A DNA stretch of 41,720 nt. Source: an uncultured Acidobacteriota bacterium (GTDB lineage: Bacteria; Acidobacteriota; Terriglobia; Bryobacterales; Bryobacteraceae). The stretch covers positions 1 through 41,720 of the forward strand of contig CADEFT010000050.1 in the NCBI GenBank assembly GCA_902826685.1, in the 5' to 3' direction. Of the stretch, positions 1-6,256 are shown piece after piece. The first letter of the stretch is position 1. Each line of letters starts with the position of its first letter. A model generated the notes under the pieces. The model was not told the origin of the DNA. It ran no database searches and saw only the letters and a program-made list of their open reading frames with translations. Both the position numbers and the translations under genes were made by a program.

Positions 1-1
1 G

Positions 2-46
2 CTCAACTCGCTGATTCTGCGCCTCTTGCCCGTCGTTCCAAAGTAG
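2..46 (+). CDS. Possible 3' end of a gene entering from the left
   Basis: One forward frame is open from the window edge to a TAG at 44-46 and would encode a hydrophobic 14-residue tail (LNSLILRLLPVVPK). It would end convergently 15 bases from the end of the leftward TIR gene, an arrangement common in this window. The fragment is too short to assign, and it may be chance. Confidence 0.2.
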   Translation, partial: LNSLILRLLPVVPK

Positions 47-61
47 CCACACCCACTTCAT

Positions 62-1510
62 TTAGTTGCTATTTCTCGCTGAGAGCCGCTTGCGGGCACT
101 CAGGATCTCGTCCTTCCACGATGCAATCAGGCTCGGTGAGACCTCGATGCGCTGGTAGGCCGCCAGAGCCTCGGCAGGGCGGCCGGCGGCTTCTTCCATG
201 CGCCCGATCCATAAATCGACGGTGGTATGCTTGCCCGGTTCCACGCGGTCGCGGATGTACCGCAGCAGGGCCACGTGGCGCGGCGCGGGCTGGGCGGCGG
301 TAACGGAAACACGCCGCCGTTCATTGGACACCGCGAAGTAATAGACCGACTGTGCCTTGTAAATCATGTTGTCGTCGAGCGGCTCATCGCTCTCCACCAT
401 TTCTCCGGCTACTCGCAGATACTCGGCATCGGTCGCGTCATCCCAGATGTTTTCGATACCCGCCATTTGGATCCGCCTGACGGTGGCGCGCTCGCGGCCC
501 GAATCGAGCGCGGCGCGGAAGAGCTTTCGCGCCTCGTTGAGCCCCTGCTCCCTTCGCGTCAGTACGATCCAGTGGCCCAGCATCACGTTGGCGAAGGGAT
601 TGGCCGGATCGGCCGCCAAAGCCTGCCGGTAGGGCGCGGCGGCGTCCACGTCCGCGCCGCGCCGCCGGTGCAGGTAGAGCGACCAGCCATAGTGAGCGAG
701 CAGATCGGCCTTGCGCGTACCTGTGGCCTGCTCGGCGCCCGCCGTCAGGACGGGAGCCAGCAGATCGACGACGGCCGGAAGCACCGGATCGCGGCGGCTG
801 TCGCGCGCCCCCATGCCGCGCAGCCATTCCATCGCCAAATCCTCCCGCGCCACGGGGACGCCGGGAGCGGTCAGATGGGCGGTAAGCAGATCCCACGCGC
901 CTTTGTAATCCTTGGCATCGGCCATCGCCCGCGCGGTGGCGATCTGCGGGGCGGGCGGTTGCGCACGCGATGGCAGCAGGCGCGTACCGGCCACCAGCGC
1001 TAGCGTCATGGCGGCCCCGGCCGCCCACCATTTCCAGCGCGAGTTCCGGGGGCCCATGGCCTTGGCGATCGTGCCCGCCAGCCGGTCCACCTCATAGTCG
1101 AACGTGTCTTCGTCCAGCTTGACGGCGTTAACGTTGGCGAGCGCGCGGATACTTTCGGGCAGTTCCCCGGGACTGGGCATGCGCGCCCCATCCACCAGCA
1201 CGGGGATCACGGTGGTGCCGCGGGCCAGCGCCATTTCCGATTCCTGACGCACGAAATCGCCGGGTTCCTCCAGCCGGCGCTGGTTGCGGTCGTTGCGCGC
1301 GTCGAGCCAATGGCGCCCGATGATGACCAGCACCACGGCGGAACCTTCCACGCGCTCGCGCAACACTTTGGGGAAATCGGCGCCTGGCGCGATGGTGTCG
1401 ATATCGCGGAAAATCGCATCCCGCCCGAACCGAGCCACCAGGCGGTCGTAGAGGCGGCCGGCATGGCCCATCGAATCGTCACGCCGGTAGCTGAGAAATA
1501 CGCCTCGCAT
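62..1510 (-). CDS. TIR-domain protein with one membrane helix and a C-terminal repeat region
   Basis: Residues 1-150 form a TIR domain of the bacterial TIR_2 type: the start motif FLSYRRDD (5-12), then IFRDIDTI, a DF motif and LVIIGRHWLD. The glutamates in RQESEMAL (E90, E92) lie where the family's conserved acidic residue is expected. A single membrane helix follows at about 161-179. The remaining 300 residues look like degenerate TPR-type helical repeats (for example YRQALAADPANPFANVMLG) and would lie outside the membrane. TIR domains act as protein-interaction modules or NAD-cleaving enzymes; which applies here cannot be told from sequence. The gene starts four bases after the stop of nth, so the two are probably co-transcribed. 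No known TIR-defence partner (Thoeris, Argonaute, CBASS) is next to it. Confidence 0.85.
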   Translation of the reverse strand: MRGVFLSYRRDDSMGHAGRLYDRLVARFGRDAIFRDIDTIAPGADFPKVLRERVEGSAVVLVIIGRHWLDARNDRNQRRLEEPGDFVRQESEMALARGTTVIPVLVDGARMPSPGELPESIRALANVNAVKLDEDTFDYEVDRLAGTIAKAMGPRNSRWKWWAAGAAMTLALVAGTRLLPSRAQPPAPQIATARAMADAKDYKGAWDLLTAHLTAPGVPVAREDLAMEWLRGMGARDSRRDPVLPAVVDLLAPVLTAGAEQATGTRKADLLAHYGWSLYLHRRRGADVDAAAPYRQALAADPANPFANVMLGHWIVLTRREQGLNEARKLFRAALDSGRERATVRRIQMAGIENIWDDATDAEYLRVAGEMVESDEPLDDNMIYKAQSVYYFAVSNERRRVSVTAAQPAPRHVALLRYIRDRVEPGKHTTVDLWIGRMEEAAGRPAEALAAYQRIEVSPSLIASWKDEILSARKRLSARNSN

Positions 1511-1514
1511 GGGA

Positions 1515-2198
1515 TTAGAACTGCTTATCGGAAGCGTGGCAATCCTCGTGGAGCGGGCATTGTGCGCACCTGGGTTTGCGGGCGGCGCAGATGCCGCGCC
1601 CGAAATGGATGATCTGGTGGGAAAACTGGATCCAGCGGTCTCGCGGCAGCAGCTTCATCAGATCCTGCTCGATCTTTCGCGGATCCTGGTGTTTGGTCAG
1701 GCCGAGCCGGTTGGTAATGCGCTGCACGTGGGTATCGACGACGACGCCCGAAGCGATACCGAAGGCGGTGCCGAGAACGACGTTGGCGGTTTTACGGGCC
1801 GCCCCCGGTACGGTAAGCAGGCTGTCCATGTCACGCGGCACTTCTCCGTCGAATTCGGCCAGCAGCCGCCGCGCCGCGCCTTGAATCGACTTCGCCTTGT
1901 TGTTGAAAAATCCGGTGGAGCGCACCTCGTGCGCCAGTTCGTCGATGCTGGCCGCCGCCATATCGCGCACCGTGGGATATTTCGCGAACAGGCCTGGCGT
2001 CACTTTATTGACTCGCTCATCGGTGCATTGCGCCGAAAGAATGGTGGCCACCAGCAACTGCCAGGCGTTGTCGTGATGCAGCGCGCAGGTGACGTTGGGA
2101 TAGAGCTGATCGAGTCCCGCAAGAATACGGCCGAGCCGCTCCCGCCTCTCGGCGGCGGTCTTCGGCTTGGGGCGGATGGACCTCTCGGCGGTGGGCAA
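1515..2198 (-). CDS. nth: Endonuclease III (DNA glycosylase/AP lyase)
   Basis: Base-excision repair enzyme that removes oxidised pyrimidines and nicks the abasic site. The helix-hairpin-helix with the catalytic lysine is visible as VPGAARKTAN (K136). The catalytic aspartate is in VVVDTHV (D155). The iron-sulfur loop C-x6-C-x2-C-x5-C is intact at C204, C211, C214 and C220. The hairpin's usual second glycine is alanine here (PGAA instead of PGVG). The frame stays open upstream to 2282, but that extension runs antisense into the first Uma2 gene and the same N-terminal peptide reappears antisense to the second Uma2 copy, so it is not native. The TTG at 2198 gives 227 residues, near the family length of about 210-230. 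It leaves 42 bases to the divergent Uma2 start. No ribosome binding site is obvious, so the start is tentative. Confidence 0.9.
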   Translation of the reverse strand: MPTAERSIRPKPKTAAERRERLGRILAGLDQLYPNVTCALHHDNAWQLLVATILSAQCTDERVNKVTPGLFAKYPTVRDMAAASIDELAHEVRSTGFFNNKAKSIQGAARRLLAEFDGEVPRDMDSLLTVPGAARKTANVVLGTAFGIASGVVVDTHVQRITNRLGLTKHQDPRKIEQDLMKLLPRDRWIQFSHQIIHFGRGICAARKPRCAQCPLHEDCHASDKQF

Positions 2199-2226
2199 AG
2201 CAAGGCCAAAATAGCACAGAGCCCGA

Positions 2227-2232
2227 TATACT
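2227..2232 (+). promoter_or_regulatory. -10-like TATACT eight bases before the first Uma2 gene
   Basis: TATACT ends eight bases before the ATG at 2241 and there is no clear ribosome binding site between them. If used, transcription would start at or next to the start codon. No convincing -35 box is seen. Confidence 0.4.
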
Positions 2233-2240
2233 GAAGTTGC

Positions 2241-2894
2241 ATGTCGACCGTACCGATCGCGGCGCCGCTTTGGCCGGGGCAACGGCTGACACGCGACGAA
2301 TTTCTGCGCCGCTGGGAAGCGCTGCCCGAAGTCAAGCGGGCGGAACTGATCGGCGGATTGGTATACATGGCATCACCTGTTACGGCGGACCACGCCGAGT
2401 ACGACATGATGCTGCACGGCTGGTTGACGGTCTATGCAGCGGTGACACCCGGCTGCCGTGCCGGATGCAATCGTACCTGGATCATGCTCGACAGCGCGCC
2501 CCAGCCGGACGCGGATTTGTTTCTTGTGCCCGCCAAGGGAGGCCAGTCCGTCATGGAGGGGGCCTATTGCAAGGGTGCGCCCGAATTGGCGATTGAGGTG
2601 ACCAGTTCCACCCCTGGCTACGATTTCGGGGCGAAGCTCGCGCTCTACCAGCGTGCCGGCGTCCGGGAGTATCTCACCGTCGCCCTCAACCCGCCGCGCA
2701 TCACCTGGCGGGCGTGGACCGCCGATGGCTATGTCCAGATTCCTCCCGATGCCGACGGCATCCTGCGCTCCCGCGTCTTTCCGGGACTCTGGCTGGATGT
2801 GGAGGCCGCGCTGGCCAATGACTCCGCGAAAACTCTCGCGACGCTGCAACGCGGCATCGGATCGCCCGAGCATACGGCTTTCGTGAGGGGGTGA
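2241..2894 (+). CDS. Uma2 family putative restriction endonuclease, copy 1
   Basis: The 217-residue protein shows the PD-(D/E)xK signature of the Uma2 (DUF820) family. The acidic residue is in PQPDADL, the second in PELAIEV, and the downstream block DFGAKLALYQRAGVREYL carries the conserved lysine and the GVREY motif. The family is predicted to cut DNA, but its biological role is largely unknown. A second copy follows five bases after the stop. The first 52 residues are identical in both copies, while about a third of residues 53-122 differ (24 of 70), so the predicted active-site core has diverged between conserved flanks. The gene is divergent from nth with a very short shared upstream region. 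Confidence 0.85.
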   Translation: MSTVPIAAPLWPGQRLTRDEFLRRWEALPEVKRAELIGGLVYMASPVTADHAEYDMMLHGWLTVYAAVTPGCRAGCNRTWIMLDSAPQPDADLFLVPAKGGQSVMEGAYCKGAPELAIEVTSSTPGYDFGAKLALYQRAGVREYLTVALNPPRITWRAWTADGYVQIPPDADGILRSRVFPGLWLDVEAALANDSAKTLATLQRGIGSPEHTAFVRG

Positions 2895-3540
2895 TAGCCA
2901 TGTCGACCGTACCGATCGCGGCGCCGCTTTGGCCGGGGCAACGGCTGACACGCGACGAATTTCTGCGCCGCTGGGAAGCGCTGCCCGAAGTCAAGCGGGC
3001 GGAACTGATCGGCGGATTGGTGTACATGGCATCACCTGTTACGGCGGACCACGCCAGAAGAGATTCGCTGCTCATCACGTGGCTTGGTGTTTACGCCGCG
3101 TCGACGCCTGGATGCAAGGCCGGGAACAACTGCACGTGGATCATGCTCGACAGCGCGCCTCAACCGGATGCCGATCTCACCATCGCGCCCGAGTCGGGCG
3201 GCCAGTCGGGCCTTGATGGACGTTATTGTACGGGCGCGCCGGAACTGGCCGTGGAGGTGTCGATGTCCACCCCTGGCTACGATTTCGGAGCGAAGCTCGC
3301 GCTCTACCAGCGTGCCGGCGTCCGCGAATATCTCACCGTCGCCCTCAACCCGCCGCGCATCACCTGGCGGGCGTGGACCGCCGATGGCTATGTCCAGATT
3401 CCTCCCGATGCCGGCGGCATCCTGCGCTCCCGCGTCTTTCCGGGGCTCTGGCTGGATGTCGAGGCCGCGCTGGCGAGTGACTCCGCGAAAACTCTCGCCA
3501 CGCTGCAACGCGGCATCGAATCGCCGGAACATGCGGCTTT
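2241..3540 (+). repeat. Tandem duplication unit (Uma2 pair), 659-base offset
   Basis: The two Uma2 genes align without any gap at a constant offset of 659 bases. Bases 2241-2396 match 2900-3055 with a single synonymous change (2363 versus 3022). Bases 2397-2606 are heavily diverged. From 2607 to about 2880 the copies differ at roughly 13 sites. The sharp switches suggest gene conversion of the ends, or replacement of the core. Confidence 0.9.
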
Positions 3541-3565
3541 CGTGCAGCGGCTCGCGGGCGGCTGA
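2900..3565 (+). CDS. Uma2 family putative restriction endonuclease, copy 2
   Basis: Paralogue of the preceding gene with the same PD-(D/E)xK layout: PQPDADL, PELAVEV and DFGAKLALY. A GTG at 2891 is also in frame, but the ATG at 2900 matches copy 1 and is preceded by a GAGGGGG ribosome binding site about eight bases upstream. That site lies in the end of copy 1, so the two genes are probably translated from one message. The C-terminus is extended by a few residues (QRLAGG) relative to copy 1. The gene ends one base before the end of the convergent cytochrome-like gene. Confidence 0.85.
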   Translation: MSTVPIAAPLWPGQRLTRDEFLRRWEALPEVKRAELIGGLVYMASPVTADHARRDSLLITWLGVYAASTPGCKAGNNCTWIMLDSAPQPDADLTIAPESGGQSGLDGRYCTGAPELAVEVSMSTPGYDFGAKLALYQRAGVREYLTVALNPPRITWRAWTADGYVQIPPDAGGILRSRVFPGLWLDVEAALASDSAKTLATLQRGIESPEHAAFVQRLAGG

Positions 3566-3566
3566 T

Positions 3567-3974
3567 TTATTTTTGGGCCCGATGGGCCGCGTGGCACCCT
3601 TTGCAGCTCGCCAGAATCGAATCGTTCAAAGCCGCGCGCGCGGCCTCAATATTCTTGGCCGCCGCCGCCTTGGCCAGCGCGCCGCCGCCTTCCTGCAGTT
3701 GCTTGGAAGCGTCGGCCCACACTTTGTCCGGACACCGTCCGTCGGCCATCAGAACGAAGCCGGCTTCGCTCAGCATCTGAGCGTTGACCACCAGTTCGGC
3801 CCACTCCTTATCGTCGGCCGGGCCGGCCTTCAGAACCTTGGCGGCCGCGGAACAGTGCGGACCGTTGACCGACTTCATCCAGGTCTTGGTCTCGAGCGGC
3901 CGCGTCTTGCCTTTCGAACCCTGCGCCAGCACCAAACCGGCCGGCACGATCAGGATCAGCATCCATTTGCTCAT
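3567..3974 (-). CDS. Exported cytochrome c'-like protein with one C-terminal haem site
   Basis: A 135-residue protein with a signal sequence (hydrophobic stretch LILIVPAGLVLA after MSKWM). One haem-binding motif, CKGCH, sits near the end (DSILASCKGCHAAHR). A haem site at the C-terminus of a small, mainly helical protein is typical of class II cytochromes (cytochrome c' / c-556). Two more cysteines (in PHCSAA and GRCPDK) may form a disulfide. The ATG at 3974 is preferred to the in-frame GTG at 3992 because it begins directly at the signal sequence. A role in periplasmic electron transfer or small-gas binding is inferred from the family only. Confidence 0.75.
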   Translation of the reverse strand: MSKWMLILIVPAGLVLAQGSKGKTRPLETKTWMKSVNGPHCSAAAKVLKAGPADDKEWAELVVNAQMLSEAGFVLMADGRCPDKVWADASKQLQEGGGALAKAAAAKNIEAARAALNDSILASCKGCHAAHRAQK

Positions 3975-3988
3975 GCCCACCGGTTTTA

Positions 3989-4198
3989 TCACGAATCCGC
4001 GGGCACGCGGCGGCGCAACTCCGCCAGTGTGTTCAGAGCGGAGGAACTTCGCCGCAGAAACGTCTCGACCATCCGGGAGTCCCCGGTGCGTCTGTGTTGC
4101 TCCCCGGCCCAGCGGCTCAGAACGAGCCTTGTCACGATCTCGTCTTCCCAGTCGGTGGCCGGGCGGAAGCGGGCGCGGTATCCGCTGTCGATCTTCAT
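3989..4198 (-). CDS. Small protein of unknown function
   Basis: A 69-residue charged, arginine-rich protein without a signal sequence or membrane segment. I do not recognise it. It has an ATG start with a purine-rich AAGGGCG a few bases upstream, and it precedes the cytochrome c'-like gene by 14 bases on the same strand. Its reality rests on spacing and start context alone. Confidence 0.45.
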   Translation of the reverse strand: MKIDSGYRARFRPATDWEDEIVTRLVLSRWAGEQHRRTGDSRMVETFLRRSSSALNTLAELRRRVPADS

Positions 4199-4301
4199 AA
4201 TCGCCCTTAGCCTAACGCCGCCTCACGCCACCGGATGCCGCCCAAAGCGGGAGGCGGCTCAGGGCAAAGGAGAAAGAATTTCCGCCGGAATGGGAACGCC
4301 G

Positions 4302-4307
4302 TATAAT
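4302..4307 (+). promoter_or_regulatory. Consensus -10 box TATAAT before the beta-helix gene
   Basis: A perfect TATAAT ends 11 bases before the ATG at 4319, with a weak TTTCCG 17 bases upstream of it as a possible -35. No ribosome binding site lies in the gap, so the transcript would have a leader of only a few bases. Confidence 0.55.
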
Positions 4308-4318
4308 CGGGATTCACC

Positions 4319-6256
4319 ATGCGTACCGCCGCTTTGATCCTTATGGCCGCCGCCTCGCTTGCGGCGCAAAACACGGCCGCCCCGGGCCGCTTCCACGTCG
4401 AGCATCCCACGCTGCTGAATCTCGGCTTTGAATGGGCGATTGACGGCGACGCCAATCGCAACGCCACCGTCGAGGTTCGCTTCCGCAAGACCGGTACCGC
4501 GGCCTGGCGCGAAGGGCTTGCGCTGCTGCGTATCGGCGGCGAACGCGTTTACCGCATGCGCGAAAGCATGACCTACACGGTGCCCGAAGGGTTCGCCGGA
4601 AGCATCCTGAATCTCGAGCCGGCCACCAGCTATGAGTGCGAATTCACCATGAAAGACCCCGATGGCGTCACCGGCGAGGCGCGGAAACTGGTCACCGTCT
4701 CCACGCGCACCGAGCCCAAGCCCTACGCCGGCGGCCGCGTGCTGCACGTCTATCCGCCCGATCATCAGGGTCCCAAGCTCGAGCCCAATTTCATCGGCAT
4801 CAAGCAGGCTTACTACGGCATCGGTACCGGCGACTGGACTTCGGTACGGATGAAAAAGGCCGGGCCCGGCGACACCCTCCTGGTGCATGCCGGTCTCTAT
4901 CGCTCCGAGCGAACCAACTATGTGGATCCGCTGAGCGCTCCGTTCACCGGAACCTGGTCGCTGTCGCTCAAAGGCACCGCCGAAAAGCCGATTACCATCA
5001 AGGGCGCGGGCGACGGCGAAGCGATCTTCGACGGCGCGGGCAACGCCAGGCTGTTTGACGTCATGGCCACCAGCCATCACATCTTCGAAGGGCTCACGTT
5101 CCGCAATACCGAAGTCGCCATCTTTGCCGGCGACAAGGAAGTGATGGGCGCCGTCGCGCTCACCGTCCGCAACTGCCGGTTTGAAGACATCGGCGTCGGC
5201 GTCTGGACCGAGAACGCCGATTCGCGCGACTTCTTCATCTCCGACAACCTGTTTCTCGGACGGGAAGATCAGATGCGCCTCATCGGCTGGAACCAGGCGG
5301 GAATGCGCACCGCGGGCATCTACCCCTCGCACCTGCTGCGCAGCTTCTTCGCCGTCAAAGTCTATGGGCCCGGGCACGTCATCGCTCACAACGCGGTGGC
5401 CTATTTTCACGACGGCATCTGCGTTTCCACTTACGGCCCGCCCGATTCCGATCCCGAACGCCGCGCTTCGTCGATCGACATTTACAACAACGACATCCAC
5501 CTTTCCAACGACGATTTCATCGAGACCGACGGCGGCACCCACAACATCCGCGTCTTCCAGAACCGCGGCGTGAACGCGGCGCACAACGGCTATAGCGCGC
5601 AGCCCTTCTTCGGCGGTCCGGTCTATTTCTTCCGCAACATCCTCTACCATGTGCCGGCCGGTGGAGTCTTCAAGTTCAGCGCCAAGCCGGCCGGTATTCT
5701 GGCGTTTCACAATACGCTGATCGGGGAGCAGACTTCGCGCGATCCTTACTCCAACACGCATTTCCGCAACAACCTGTTTCTCGGGCGCGATACGCCCAAT
5801 CGCGGCGTGATGACCTGGGCCAACTCGACCGCCAACCACAGCAGCGACTACAACGGATATCGCCCCAATCGCGGCGTGCGCGATCAATACACCTGGCTTG
5901 CGCCCGCTCCGTCAAAGACCGCCTATGAGCCCACCGACGCCGATTGGCGCAGCTTCGCCACGCTGGCCGAGATGCGGCAGGCTTCCGGCCAGGAAGCGCA
6001 CGGCATCGAAGTGGACTTCGACATCTTCGAAAACCTGGCCCCGCCCGACCCGGCCCGGCGCCATCACGTCTATCATTCGGCGGACCTGAACTTCCGTCTC
6101 AAGGCCGGTTCGAAAGCGGTGGACGCGGGCGCGCCGTTGCCCACCGTCAATGACGGATTCAGCGGGAAGGCGCCCGATTTGGGGGCGCTTGAAGCAGGGC
6201 AGCCGGAGCCGCACTACGGCCCGCGCTGGATCACCTGGAAGCCGTTCTACCGGTAG
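4319..6256 (+). CDS. Secreted right-handed parallel beta-helix protein
   Basis: The protein has 645 residues with a cleavable signal (MRTAALILMAAASLAAQ). Residues about 20-135 look like a fibronectin-like beta domain (LEPATSYECEF). From about 150 on there are repeated short beta strands with asparagine turns of the pectate-lyase/carbohydrate-binding beta-helix type, for example ITIKGAGDGEAIFDGAG, LTVRNCRFEDIG, FFISDNLFLG and IDIYNNDIHLSNDDF. This fold is common in polysaccharide lyases and glycosidases, but I cannot identify catalytic residues, so the substrate is unknown. The C-terminus overlaps the end of the convergent kinase gene by 10 bases. Confidence 0.8.
   Translation: MRTAALILMAAASLAAQNTAAPGRFHVEHPTLLNLGFEWAIDGDANRNATVEVRFRKTGTAAWREGLALLRIGGERVYRMRESMTYTVPEGFAGSILNLEPATSYECEFTMKDPDGVTGEARKLVTVSTRTEPKPYAGGRVLHVYPPDHQGPKLEPNFIGIKQAYYGIGTGDWTSVRMKKAGPGDTLLVHAGLYRSERTNYVDPLSAPFTGTWSLSLKGTAEKPITIKGAGDGEAIFDGAGNARLFDVMATSHHIFEGLTFRNTEVAIFAGDKEVMGAVALTVRNCRFEDIGVGVWTENADSRDFFISDNLFLGREDQMRLIGWNQAGMRTAGIYPSHLLRSFFAVKVYGPGHVIAHNAVAYFHDGICVSTYGPPDSDPERRASSIDIYNNDIHLSNDDFIETDGGTHNIRVFQNRGVNAAHNGYSAQPFFGGPVYFFRNILYHVPAGGVFKFSAKPAGILAFHNTLIGEQTSRDPYSNTHFRNNLFLGRDTPNRGVMTWANSTANHSSDYNGYRPNRGVRDQYTWLAPAPSKTAYEPTDADWRSFATLAEMRQASGQEAHGIEVDFDIFENLAPPDPARRHHVYHSADLNFRLKAGSKAVDAGAPLPTVNDGFSGKAPDLGALEAGQPEPHYGPRWITWKPFYR

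Noticed and set aside
2199..2282. N-terminal extension of endonuclease III
   Set aside because: The same peptide is encoded antisense to both Uma2 copies, so it is a by-product of the Uma2 sequence.
4259..5887. Leftward open frame of 542 codons over the beta-helix gene
   Set aside because: It is antisense to a gene with a signal peptide and clear repeat motifs; its product is low-complexity Val/Ala/Gly/Asp, as expected for a shadow in GC-rich DNA.
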